Assembly: GCA_001599975.1 (NCBI GenBank)
Contig: BCIO01000002.1
Span: forward strand, 930,001 to 994,000
Length of the DNA stretch: 64,000 nucleotides
Reading direction: 5' to 3'
DNA from: Cystobasidiopsis lactophilus
Taxonomy: Eukaryota > Basidiomycota > Agaricostilbomycetes > Agaricostilbales > Chionosphaeraceae
The position numbers and the translations under genes were made by a program. Positions 43,084-54,097 of this stretch are shown here, one piece after another (position 1 is the first letter of the stretch; every line of letters starts with the position of its first letter). The notes beneath the pieces are model-generated. The model had not been told where the DNA came from and ran no database searches. It was given only the letters and a program-made list of their open reading frames with translations.

Positions 43084-43805
43084 TTAATGGCAAAAGGTGC
43101 TGTAGTAAGTCAGCACAGCGGATTGGTCCCTGTATGTGAGGACCAGTCCGGCGGCCGAGCAGTGATTTGGGTCCCCCGAGGGCGAACCGGTGAGGTAGAG
43201 CTCCTCAAGATCCGAGTGGCACGGGTTTGGAATGTTGTTCTGTTCAAGGGAGGGAGGGCATTCTTGAGCATTCGCCACCTGCCGGAATGAAGGGGAAAAA
43301 AAAACTTGCCCAAAGCTGAAAGCTGTGGTCGTCGTGTATCTTGTCTGAGATGAGCCAGTCTCCAGGAGAAGGGTAGGCTTCATTGTTCGGGCGGTGGTGG
43401 CGTAGTTGCCGGTGCCCATGTTCTTCCACAAGGCTCCTGGCCCCGCTGGGATCACTGGAAGGCCATTAAGACTGGGGGCAAATGCTGGTAAGCTAAGCCT
43501 TCTTACCACACCAAACGTCGCAGTCTTTGCCGTTCTTGCAGTCTTTGTCTAGGTCGTCCGAGAAGCTGAGCTGAGTGCCGACATCTCCGCCGTCAATGAA
43601 GTAGCCATGGCTGGTATGATAGGTCCAAAGGAAAGCGTCCTTGTCGTTGCAGTCGGTTCTCTTCTCGAGTCGGCCAGCGTGAACTTCCTTTGTCAGAACG
43701 AGGTCGCAAACCGGTAAGTCACCTCGCACCGTCTCGAGCTCTAGAGGCACTCGTGAGCGTCAGAGTTGCGCAGAGGACCAAAGTCTTGACGTTGAAGGTC
43801 CTCAT
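43084..43805 (-). CDS. Small secreted Cys-rich protein C (SCP-C), diverged paralogue of SCP-A/B
   Basis: Signal peptide MRTFNVKTLVLCATLTLTSA, intron, then GRLEKRTDCNDKDAF with a Kex2 Lys-Arg site, DLDKDCKNGKDCDVWC, intron, GVIPAGPGALWKNMGTGNYA, and SFQLW. The order, Cys spacing and the GPGALxxNMGT block match SCP-A and SCP-B. The next intron (43240-43309, 70 nt) appears to use a GC donor (GG|GCAAGT) and leads to NNIPNPCHSDLEELYLTG, then a shorter C-terminus ending YYSTFCH. It lies inverted, about 5 kb from the tandem pair and beyond the Ser-rich and chitinase genes. It lacks the shared promoter block. Confidence 0.65.
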
Positions 43806-45240
43806 CGTCGAAGTTCAAAGCCAAAAAAGACAGAAGGTGGCCGACGTGCACCTCTCAGGAGGATGAAACAACTTCGAATGCTGACGTTCGAGTCTTCTTG
43901 CGAGGCACGCGTTCTTGCCATTCATTTTATGGCTGAGGGGAGTCGTATATGAAGCCTAGCACTACGGACGAAGGGCTAGCCAGATGGCGGCTGAACAAAA
44001 GCTCGAACGAGAGTAAGCCGAGGTGACAAGGAAATGAGTCACAGAGAGACAGCCTATCAGAAAGGCCCAGTATATGACTCTGTATCGGCGCGGAGATAGG
44101 GAAAAGAAGAGCAAGAGCTCTGCGAACCGGTAGAGACAAGTCCTTCTCTCGGTGAAGCTGCAAGAAGAAACATTCTGGTCCACTGGCTGTTCCAATGCAA
44201 GAGAACTAGACTCGTCGATGCACGCATTTGATTGAGAACGTTAAGGGGCACGCTTTGCCGATGGCTTAGGTCACTTCGCCCGCCGAGAAAGAAAGTCGCT
44301 GGCAGGATCACTCCAGGTCGCAAGGGGGTGACTGTTGAAGGTAGAGACGAAACAGAAGACTAAATCATGGGTATAACAAGTTGACGAACGTGAGAACAGA
44401 GGTTGACGATCAATGTCATTGCCGAGCTGGAAAGTGATTTGAGCCGGGCACCAAAAAAGAAGAAGGAAACGCCCTTACGCTCTCAAAGCACGCTCTCCAG
44501 ACGATATTGCGTCTGAAAGGCAAATGGACATGCCGGCAACTTGCCGACACGTCGTGATGGTGCGAACCAGCAAACATGCTGACTGCACGAGGCGAGAGCC
44601 GAAATCTTCTCCGCTGTAAATGCAATCAAACCACTAAGTTAGCTTGCCCTCGAAAGTAGGGCAGTGTGCACAAGGTGTAGGCTCGGAGCTCTGGAAGAGC
44701 TCAAGACGCCACCGGATCGGAGCGGCGAGATTCTGAGCTTTTGTCCTTCGGAAAGTTTAGCCAACCACATCTAGGACAGCAGTCTGCAGACTCTGACACT
44801 GGATACGAAAAGCACAGACTCGGAAAGGGGAGATCTTGACAGGCGGCGCAGAGCTCGAGCGGACGTTGGAATTCGGCAGCACGGAGCCCTCATCGACGTG
44901 GCGACCAGGCCAGCTGAAGCCGCACGCATTCTCCAAACGGTTTCCAATCACAAGTGGACGATGAAGACAGAGCAAAAGGGCAGCATTTGCGACGCGCCAT
45001 GGTCATCGCAGCCCAGCGCATTCGCCTCTCCGAAACGCACTCTCATGGGAGCAGCACTGGCAGAAAGGGAGATGATCATAGCGAGGGACACGAGTCAATC
45101 AAGTCTTCTTCACACAGAGTCCAACTGTCCAAGACACCGGCAGGGTTGGACCTTGATGGCCGCTAAAGGTCGAAAGCTGTTCATCCTCTCACGGGCGATT
45201 TTGGCCGCCACCTGCAAGTTCTAGACAAGGCGCTTCATTC
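43806..45240. other. Gene-poor stretch, about 1.4 kb
   Basis: Upstream of SCP-C and downstream of the CLC gene. Open frames on both strands are short and lack motifs, splice-consistent neighbours or biased composition. I see no gene here; a non-coding transcript cannot be excluded. Confidence 0.45.
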
Positions 45241-48200
45241 TCATCTCCGATTATCGTCAAAGCCCTCGGTCTCCTCCTCGTCCTCCTCCTTGATCGTGTC
45301 CTCCGCATCGAACAACACCCTCCCCGCTCTCCTCCTCCCAGTAGGCGCCATTTGGATGCCCGGCGAGAAAGAAGTGGAAGGCGAGCTGGCGACCGAAGAG
45401 ACCAAGGTGCCCTTGAAGCGCTCGTACAGCCTCAGCAGCCAGAGCCGGGTTTCTTCCAGGACGTCTTCCAGCTCGTTGATGGGGATGGAGGACGCGCTCG
45501 ACTCTTCCCGGTGCTCGAGGAGCAGCTTTTGCTTGAGGAGGTCCTTGACGGTGAGCAGGCCCACCAGGAGGCCGTGGTCTTCCACAAAGATGATTCGAGG
45601 CCTGGCAATATCGGAAAAGTCAAGGAAGTCTCCAATGAGGTTTATCAAAAGAAGGTAATCTGCGCACCCCATGGTTCTGAATAGCTCAGAGACGATCTCG
45701 ATGGGTTGGCGGGGTGAGACAGCCAAAGGAGTCTGTTCATGTCAATCAGGCTGTTAGCCTTGGCTCACAAAGGGCAATGAAAAGGGAGGATCCGGACCTC
45801 ATTGACGAAAGAGGTGAAATCTAAGGAGGTGGACTGAGAGGCAGAGGCGGCGTGGGATTCGGGATCGCTACTTGGTGCCGCAGAGAAGCAGCAGAGCGCG
45901 TCGGGCCTGGCCAGCCGGACTTCGGGCACAGTCTCTGTTGACGCATCATAAGCTATTGAGAAGAAGAAAAGAGGGCGCGAGGAACAAACGTAGGGCCTGG
46001 GATAGCGCGTCGCGGTCGATGTAGCCGAGGAGGGTGGGGTGTGCGATGCTCTCGACGATCGGAAACCCTCGATATTCAGTCGTTTTTAGGCGGTGCTCTG
46101 TCAATGTATCCGAATGTGAGCAAGAAGAGGCAAAGGATGAAGAGGCCAGCCTGACCTAGCTCAGCGAGGGTCATCGTCCTCGCCAACAGAGGCTCGATCT
46201 CGCGCTGCATGATGTTGGCAACTGTCACATCGCCTGAGCTCTTTTTTAAATAACCGATCAACAGAAGGGGCGCACTAGGAGCATTGAAAGCCATGTCCTC
46301 TTTTTCGAGCGCCGGGAAGCCATTGAACTTGATGGCTTGGTCCGCGATGCCACCTTTGCCGAAAAACTCGCTGACGGCCTTGGTGACCATCACAACAATC
46401 TGTACTGGTAGGTCAGCTATCGAGTTCTCCTGGGAAGTAGAGCATTAGAAACGTACCATCGTTGGCAGGATGTAGGTCAAGGCGCCAGTCAGCTCAAACA
46501 TGACGACTACAACCGTCACCGTAATTCGCATGATGCCACTGTCATCTTGAAGAGTGAGAAGCTGGCTCGCAAAGTAGGCTATTGTGGACCTCACGACAAA
46601 GCAGCCGCCGCTCCCAGAAACGCATAAGTTCCCGGGGTGATGCAAGGCTTTTCGGGATCGCAAGCCGCAAAGATAGCAGCGTGAGGATATGCCCTGCGTA
46701 ACTTTAGAGTGCGGTACGAGCGAAATTCTGAGCAGGGGCGGGCACGCACCGGTAAGCCGCCTTGACGAGGATGCCGACCATGCGCCCAAATGTGGCGCCG
46801 ACTGCCATTGATGGAACAAAGATACCAGCCGGAACCTTGCAACCATAAGAGACGATGACTAGGCAGGTTCGGAGCACAGTGGCCAAAAGGAGGGAGTTGA
46901 TCATGCGCCATTGTGCCCACGATCTTGGTCCAGGCCTCAGTAAGACATCCTGGTCCAATCCAAATGGAGCTTACTGGCAAAGATCGTCATAGTCGCCGCC
47001 CTTCTCGCACTCTCGAAAGAGGATGTCCAGCGACTCGGTCATGTCGATGCGCAAGAACTTGTTGAAGTAGCCAAAGAAGGCGGTCAGCGCTGCCAGTGTC
47101 ACTGCTTCTGACAGGCCGTAGGCGGCCAGGTGGTTCCGGCGGAAGGACTGCACTTGAAAGTTGTACTTGATCACGAAGGCGCCGTACAGGCCCTGCGACT
47201 GCATTCAGGGCCATTCCAGTACTTTCGAAGGAGTGGACTTTACCCCAAAGATCCCGATTAGGATAAAGAACCCGACTTCGAAAAAGTGCCAGTCGCGGTC
47301 GTAGGAGACCTGAAAGAGCACGAGCTTCCCCGTGCGGAAGGGATTCATGGCCTGTACAGCTCTCAGATCAAGACAATGCATCGTCAAATGAGACAAACGG
47401 ACTGCTAGTGTGACTGTCGCCATTAAAGCACAGAAGAAGCTCCGCCACATGGTTTTGATGGGAAATGTTACAGTCATTTCCTGGTCTCCGTGGTCAGCTC
47501 ACGCCCTCGCGACGCTCTGGGCATCCTTACTTCTAGAGCAAAAAGTACACCGCCAATAGGCGACCCAAAGGCAACTGCGACGCCTGCTGCTGAGCTGGCC
47601 GTCACGATCTCCCGCATGCGCACTGATCCCGAAAGTTTAGCTCAGGACATTGACCCAGTAGGCGAAGGCTTACGGCTGCTTCGATCAAAGCGATTGAACA
47701 TACGTCCGACGACATTGCCGATACAGCAGGCCATGTGAACGGATGGGCCCTCTTTGCCGACCGACAAGCCCGATGCGATGGCCAGAGGCTGGACACGTTG
47801 CTCAACTTTTTGCTCGAGGCGACATGGTATGACGCACCAAAGTGATACTCTTGATCGCCAGTGTGCGGAGGCTGAGATATCCATCGATCATAAAGCCAGA
47901 AAGCATGCACTTGACCTCGGAAATGCCCGAGCCCGCAGCAAAAGGCGCGAACGAGCGCACCAAAAAGGCAGCACAGAAAGAAAACAATATCTGAAAGCAA
48001 GAGTGAATACCTTTTGCGGTACGGTGAAGTTCCGCCTACCGCGTAAAGAACGTAAGTCAGCCAGGCGAAGAAGCTCCAGCTGCTCCATGCAATCCAATCC
48101 TCGCACCCTCCCTCGCTCGAACCAGCTCCAACGACACCATCGGCTTCAATCTCCCAGCAGCAGAACTTTTGGTTGAGCCACCAGCCAGCCGAACAGTGCC

Positions 48201-48636
48201 CTTGCTTCAAATCTGAAAGCCACACCGTGATGATGGAAATCAGGGCCGCGTTGACACCAATGGCCGCGCCTGGTGGCTTGAGTCAGTTTATTTTTGAGTG
48301 CTTGTAGCATTTAAACGCACCGACTAGAGCTATCACAAACCAGGATTGCCCGGCGCGAATGATCGCTGTCGCCCAGCTTTGGAGGGCCGATTTCTGTCGG
48401 GAGGGCAGGCTCTCCAGCTTCTCTCGTTTCCGTTCGTCTAGCACATCTTGAATCCAGTCTGTTGTACAGCGCTCAGCGAAGCTCCCGAGGTCGACAAACG
48501 CTCTGGCCTCACCAATCGTCCGAAATTCGTCAAACCGCTTCCAGCCGGCGTGCGCTTCTGCCTCGTCCGGCGCGTCGTCTCCCGTGTCCGTATCGTCATA
48601 AGAGCTCAGGTTGGAGCTCGTGTCCGCGAGGTCCAT
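45241..48636 (-). CDS. CLC-type chloride channel/transporter (Gef1-like) with CBS domains
   Basis: This is a chloride channel or Cl-/H+ antiporter of endosome/Golgi/vacuole membranes. The N-terminus [20 protein letters not shown] is acidic. Signature motifs: [14 protein letters not shown] (selectivity loop, Ser in place of Pro as in Gef1), [15 protein letters not shown] with the gating Glu, and [18 protein letters not shown]. Multiple hydrophobic helices lie between. Cytosolic CBS domains follow: [20 protein letters not shown] near 46030 and [20 protein letters not shown] near 45590. An acidic tail ([17 protein letters not shown]) ends at 45241. There are many introns, with boundaries in the middle approximate. 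Copies of its promoter and exon 1 recur at about 50.8 and 53.5 kb. Confidence 0.92.
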
Positions 48637-48829
48637 TCATGCGGCTCGGTCGCAGTCAAAAGTTGCGAAGAGAAGCTTGAAGGTGGTCGAGCGCGCCGAA
48701 GGGGCGAGTTTGCCACCTCGCTTCTTGTGGTCCTTTTCGTTGCTACACAAAACAAAAGGTGGTACAATTGCAAAAAAGAGCACGAGAGCGTCGGGCGGAA
48801 GCGAAGACTTGAACACTTCCACTAGTCTC

Positions 48830-50073
48830 TTAAAAAAGGGTCATCGTAGCATCTTTTGAGGAAGTCGGCGCCTGCAAAATACCTGTTAGACAAACAAGAA
48901 CGCTTCCGTGACATGGATTCACACCTTCATCTGGTAGCTCTGTGGGTGGTAAATCGATCAGCAAAGCAAGCAAACCGAGAGTTGTTGCATTACCTGAAGG
49001 CTCCTTGTTCAGATAGATCACTGTGTACTCGGTTGCAACGAAGGACAAAAATTTGCGTGCTTTCAAGGAAAAATGATCGAAATATTGACGATGCTGGGGT
49101 GGGATGACGCCAGGACGAAGCAAGCCCAAAACCGCTTCACCGTCTTTCCACTCAACCTTGAGCAAGAAAGAGGCGAGACTGAAGGTTATATCAGTTTCCA
49201 GGTCTTAAGTTTGGGGTAGATTAACAGCCGCCTACATCATTTCCATGAGTGCCTTGATCAGGACCAAGTGTGACCTTGTCCAAGTCGTTGGTGCTGTGAA
49301 ATCTTCAAGTGCCAGCTTTGGGTGCTCCTTGTCAGATCTTTCAAAGTGAACAAATATCATTCCGTGACATAGGCGACTATCATCACTGGCAGTTGAGCTG
49401 CCAGCGTCACCAAACCGAGCTCCCATGCGATTCAGCTGTAGCCACATAAAGACTTCTAACAGTTCGTTCGTCATGTCTTTAGCGCGTAGCTCCACTTTCT
49501 TCGCGACCCTAGGAAAAGCTTCGAACGGCTTAGGTCTGGGGGTGGACTTGTGCTCTTCGGCGAGTAGTTGACGGTAATATTCATCTTTCTCGGTGCCGCA
49601 AAATAAATCAAACGGCTTGTGGGGTAAATTAACTGGCTTGAAGTATGCAAGAGCAAACAAGAAGGACATACCACCCCGGGAAGCGATTTACGCTGATTGG
49701 AAGACACATCATATACTCGATAGCCACATTGAACAAATCCGTAGCTCTTCCATTGCCAATGGGCTTTATAAGGCATCACCAATTTGGCATAAGTGATCGG
49801 TTGAACGAGGTTTTGCAGCGACTTGCGGAACTTGGCCGCCGCTTCCCAGGCCTCTTGCAAAGCATTCGCACTTGCAGCAGCCGCAGGGTCGAGAGGCTCC
49901 AAATGCCTGATCTGTACGCAGGAAAGGTCGTTGGGATCTCCGACTTTATGAACTTCGACCATCCAATGTTGAGAACACTCAACGTCGTAAGGTCGATGGT
50001 AATGATGCAGGACTTGAAGTCCTTTGTCGCGGAGTAAATGCTCCTCAATCTCTTTCTCCGATAGTTGGGTCAT
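48830..50073 (-). CDS. Tandem paralogue TP1, unknown family
   Basis: Three exons with introns 49637-49671 (35 nt, phase 0) and 49179-49235 (57 nt, phase 2). It starts MTQLSEKEIEEHLLRDKG. Conserved family blocks: WMVEVHKV..DLSCVQIRHLEP, LVMPYKAHWQWKSYGFVQCG, TNELLEVFMWLQLNRMGARF, MIFVHFERSDKEHPKLALED and LVLIKALMEM. The third exon is KVEWKDGEAVLGLL onward and its end (48830) is the first stop in frame. No signal peptide, membrane helix or catalytic motif is seen, so it is probably soluble. It is the most diverged copy. Its 3' end sits 194 bp upstream of the CLC start, so it must terminate within the CLC promoter. Confidence 0.62.
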
Positions 50074-50649
50074 CAGGGGCAGGTTTGATTAGAGAAAGGC
50101 AGCCGATTCTCCAAACTGCGAAAGCGCGAAACTGGGAGGGCGTGGCGATGTAGGGCGAATGCTGAGATGCCTGACAAAATTGACTGAAAAGCGGCTTTTT
50201 GGTGTAACGCACGCAAAGAGTAGCCGACGAAAGTCTTAGACAGGATGCTCGATGGAAGGGCGCGTGTTAATGCTCAGTGAAAGTTGCCACCAGGCAAGAA
50301 GGCGAGGGCAATCGACCGACAGACACGAGAGAGCAGCTCCAACAGCCACACGTTATCGCAAGTGGAAGGTGCAGTGGGGACGGGGGAGAGGGGCAAGGCG
50401 GGTCCAAGGGTCGTCGTGGCAGGTGAAGAAGGCAAATGGCACTGGCGAGGTCTGAAGAAGTGGCTGTGCGTGCAGTCGCATCCGCGGCACGGACTCTTGG
50501 ACTTTTAGATCCAAGAATCACCCATCAGGAGCCTGCGCTAGCCAGAGCTGTCTGCGCTCGCAGCCTGCAGCAACGAGACAACCTTCACTGAGCCTGCAGC
50601 TGCTCGCCGCCAAAGAGGGAGTGGCTGTGCGGACCCTCCTTTCTTTCAG
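50074..50649. other. 5' flank of TP1
   Basis: About 0.58 kb with no gene recognised. It ends where similarity to CLC exon 1 begins. Confidence 0.45.
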
Positions 50650-50990
50650 GCCTCTCGAACGGCATCTCCAGGACAACACTGTCCGGCGAAGCTCTCGCCC
50701 GGCCATCATCATCCAAAGCGTGTCAATCCGGAAGTTCGACGAGCTCTGGGCGCCGAGCAAACTGGCGCCCAGACTGCGTGCATCTTTGCGTCGCCTCCCG
50801 TGTCCGCATCGTTATCAGAGCCCAGATTTGAGCTCGCTTCCGCAAGGTCCATTCATGCGGCTCGGTCGATGTGAAAAGTTGCCTGAAAAGGTCGACCGCG
50901 CCGAAGGGGCGAGTTTGCCACCTCGCTTCTTTTTGGTCCTAGATGCTACACAAGATGGATGGTGGTACAATTGCAAAAGTGATATAAACA
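50650..50990 (-). pseudogene. Truncated copy 2 of the CLC 5' end and promoter
   Basis: Matches the CLC start region at about 48480-48780. The segment around the ATG (minus-strand start 50852) and the promoter stretch GGGGCGAGTTTGCCACCTCG and GGTACAATTGCAAAA are shared almost exactly. The copied coding part begins MDLAEASSNLGSDNDADTGG, diverges after about 25 codons, and stops soon after. It holds no other CLC exon, so it cannot encode a channel. It lies between TP1 and TP2. Confidence 0.85.
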
Positions 50991-52606
50991 ACAGATAGGC
51001 GCCTGCGCCAAGACAGAAAGAGAAAGGGTGGAGGGCAAAGGGTGAACTGTTCATGAGCGATTGGGTTGGCGTATATGGGCAAGAGAGAAGAGGTCGCGTT
51101 GAAAGGGAAGAGACATGACGAGACAAGCGCGGGCGTCCAGGGCGAACCACCGCAATCTTCATCAAGAGGACTGGGCTGGGGCCTTCCCTTTTCCCAGGCC
51201 TGCCTCGCTGGGGCTTGCCTCCAACAGGAAAGGGTGGGCCAGAAGACGTTCCAAGAAAGATTTGCCTGACATATCAAGCCCTCATCAGATGTGGGATGGC
51301 CTACAAAGCGAGAAAACCAAACCTTGATCCGGGGTAAATTTCTCGTGCTGACCTGGTGGGTGCAGGTTCTTATCTGCTGCAGCTGATACAAAACGTCAAC
51401 GTCATCATACGATGGCTTGCTTGGCAGAAAGGGCGAACGTGGGAATGTCAGGTGGTACCAATTCCGGACGTATAGGTTGACATGCCATTCGACGACGATT
51501 GCAAGGAAGTCACCTGCCTCTGGAGACAGGTTCGTCGCGAAGGATTTGAAATCCGAAAGGTACTCGGGAAGCGACGCGGCAAAACTGTCCCAAGCTTGGC
51601 CTTCTCGATCTTTGAGGCTAAGGTTCTCTTTTTCTCCAATGAAAAACAATCTCTCCCTGCAAGCGAAACCGGCCATATAACTTTCGATCAATGCTTGAAG
51701 GGCTCTGGAGAAGTGATACGCACATGATCTCCATCAAAGCTTTCAAAGGGAACCAGTGATTTGCAGACCAAGCGCAAGGATGAGATCTGTCTTCCAGAGC
51801 AAGTCGCGGGCGCATATCGAGTGAAGATTCGGCGTGAACAAACACCATGTCGTAATAGTGGCGGCTTTCATCCTCCGAGGTAGAGAATGCGACTCCAGTG
51901 TCATTGTCGACCAGCCACAGGTAGAGTTCCAGAAGCTGTCCGATAATATGCCTGGCGCGCGCTTCAACTGCTTGAGCGGCGGCGTGGAGTGCTTCTTTTG
52001 GGCTTTGCTGGGCGGCACGTCGAGTATTGTAGGTACCCTCGAGAAGAGCGTCTCTGGCTATAAAGTGACCCAAAGGCTTCGCGCCGGCGATCAACCGAAT
52101 GACCGCTCGCGAAAGAACAAGTCGTGGCTCACCATGCCGCCAAAGACATTCTGTCCAGCTTTGCCATCCACGACATAGCCGAGGTGAACAAAGCCATAAT
52201 TCTCCCATTTCCACGAAATCTTGTACGGCATCACAAATTTCCATTGGGGTGCCGGGCGGGCTTCTTTGCGTTCTTTCTCCTGGGTGTAAGTCAAGGCGGC
52301 CAAGCTCCAATTGGCACCGATGGTCCCTCTCCGTTCTTCTTCTAAGGCTGTGAAGGAGCGGAAGTCTGTGACTTGGACACACGAAAGATGCCCCTGAGAG
52401 TCCTTGACTTCTACCACCCAGCTGAAATTACTGTATCGGCGAGCGTAATGCTTGACAACAGTGAGCCTGTGCTGCTCCAGCAGATAGGCGTCGACGTGTC
52501 TGTCGCGGACCTCCATATACTCCCGAAGTCTAGTTTTCTGAAGCTCAAGGCCTTGATTGTACGCCGCCACGTGTTCTTCAATGTTGTGTTCTTGGGCCGC
52601 CGCCAT
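50939..52606 (-). CDS. Tandem paralogue TP2, unknown family, with extended C-terminus
   Basis: Introns 52077-52132 (phase 0) and 51681-51723 (phase 2) match those of TP1 and TP3. It starts MAAAQEHNIEEHVAAYNQGL, a helical N-terminus. Family blocks: SWVVEVKDSQGHLSCVQVTD, FVMPYKISWKWENYGFVHLG, ARHIIGQLLELYLWLVDNDT, MVFVHAESSLDMRPRLALED and WFPLKALMEI. The third exon has YMAGFACRERLFFIGEKEN and DFLAIVVEWHVNLYVRN, aligned with TP3 up to its FPR end. TP3 stops there, whereas TP2 stays open for a further 165 or so codons, into its 3' flank and the CLC relic, before stopping at 50939. The true end could be near 51430 if an intron or misread base intervenes. Confidence 0.6.
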
Positions 52607-53175
52607 TCTGGTCAGTCCGGAGACAGCAGTGTTCAGATCGTCAAAAGAGACCGCGGTGCAGAGAAACTTTGGCGCGGAGGATAAAGCAAAAGCAGAGCGC
52701 TTCTTGGACAGTACGCCCTGATAAAAGAGAAGCAAGGAACAGAGGAAAGAGGGCGAAGACGTCCGAGTGCCTAAGTCTGATTCGAACTAGAGCAGTCAAC
52801 GATTTGCCACCGGCCATGAAGCTTCGCCGCCCTTACCGAGGTACTATGCGCGGGGACAACCAAGCCAAGCCAAATCAAGAGAGATGAGATCAAGAAAACC
52901 TTTGAGCTGGATAAAAGACGATGCAGAGAGCGTTGGAGGAGCGAGAGGAAGAGAAGAGGCCACCACCCAAGGCGACTGCATCCGCGGGGTTCGGGTCCGC
53001 GGGGTTCGACAGGTACTTCGAAAGTAACAGAGATTGTCTCCGAGGGAAGGGTAGATCCAAGGCTTTCGAGTGGGGGTGTGTTTCATGGCTCTCAGGCGCC
53101 AGCTCGAGCGAATGCAAGTCGTCTCGGAATTCCAAGCGCAGAGCCGCCAGGCATTCCAAGCCTCTCTGGCTGCCT
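52607..53175. other. 5' flank of TP2
   Basis: About 0.57 kb. A 99-codon frame on the minus strand (52890-53189) has no recognisable motif. I call no gene. Confidence 0.4.
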
Positions 53176-53285
53176 TTTCCGAAACGCATGTATCTAGGAT
53201 GGTTAGCTGCTCATCCATTAGACGTAATCAGAGGCAGCTTCAGGTTCGATGAAGGCCGGGGAGCCACGCACGAAATTAGGCAAGC
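53176..53285. repeat. Short upstream element shared by TP2 and TP3, copy 1
   Basis: Similar to 55786-55905. Conserved core on the plus strand is TTAGCTGCTCATCCATT, followed by a GCCGGGGAGCCACGCA segment. On the minus strand it opens with MDEQLTILDTCVSE, against MNEQLIVPGTSVSE in the other copy, so it could be a short upstream ORF or a 5' exon. It lies about 570 bp upstream of the TP2 ATG. Confidence 0.6.
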
Positions 53286-53369
53286 TCATAGACTTGGATG
53301 AGGAGCCAACCTCGATGCCGTTCCCTGGGTCTGCATCACATTCGAAGTAGGAGAAAGACACAAGGCCAA

Positions 53370-53660
53370 GCCCCTCGATGCGGCTTTCGTGGGACGCAGA
53401 CAATCGCCAGGCCGCCGTCTCGCCTTCTCGGTCCTCGTCACATCGCTTTCAGCCGGCGTGCGCCTCTGTCTCGTCCGTCGCATCGCTCCCGTGTCCGTAT
53501 CATCATAAAAGCTTCGGTTGGAGCTCGTTTCCGCGATGTCCATTCATGCGGCTCGGTCGCGGCCCGGTCAAAAGTTGCCCGAAGATGGTCGTGCGCACGA
53601 AGGGGCGAGTTTGCCACCTCGTTTTCTTACGGCCCTAATTGCTACACAAGATGAATGGTG
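53370..53660 (-). pseudogene. Truncated copy 3 of the CLC 5' end and promoter
   Basis: Minus-strand start at 53543. It begins MDIAETSSN and keeps FYDDTDTG, then a small deletion relative to CLC shifts the frame (the nucleotide match continues to about 53375). The promoter side again carries GGGGCGAGTTTGCCACCTCG and GGTACAATTGCAAAA. It is not joined to any CLC catalytic exon. It lies between TP2 and TP3. Confidence 0.85.
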
Positions 53661-53689
53661 GTACAATTGCAAAAGTGAGTATGAGAACA

Positions 53690-54097
53690 GCTAGGCGCCT
53701 GCGCCAGGACAGAAAGAGAATTGGTACCCGTGGAGGGTCAAAGTTGGGCATCGGCGATTTGGGGCAGCATGTATTCGCAGAAAGAGAAAATCAAGATAGA
53801 GTAGACAGAAGAAGCGACCAGAGTCGTCATAAGAGATCGAGGTGAGGGCAGGAAGTATCAAGGTACGGGAGGTGATGGTCATCATGCGGTGGCGGATCGA
53901 AGAAAAGGATGCTCCCAGCAAGCTTCCAGGAATGATTTGCCTGTTCTCGATATGGATACTCAGTTCCATTTGCATTGTGTGTATAAGCAAAGAAAGCCGA
54001 CCGTGATCTGGGCCTCCCTCGACAGGCTTCAGCTGTGGGCCGGAACCTGGCATTCGCTGCTATGTCGGACCAAGCTCGCCCGAGTGGGGATTGACGA
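53690..54097. other. 3' flank of TP3, related to the TP2 3' flank
   Basis: The stretch after the CLC relic (GGCGCCTGCGCCAGGACAGA and following) is also found at 50997-51090 next to TP2, but not beside TP1. This indicates that TP2 and TP3 are the younger pair. Confidence 0.6.

Noticed and set aside
44757-45224. Overlapping open frames of about 70-110 codons between SCP-C and CLC
   Set aside because: No motif, no biased composition, and no splice-compatible partners on either strand.
52890-53189. 99-codon minus-strand frame between TP2 and the CLC relic
   Set aside because: No counterpart in the other TP units apart from the short shared element, and no motif.
50650-53660. Idea that the CLC relics are independent small genes
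   Set aside because: They align to CLC promoter plus exon 1 and end soon after, with diverged or shifted frames, so they are read as truncated copies.
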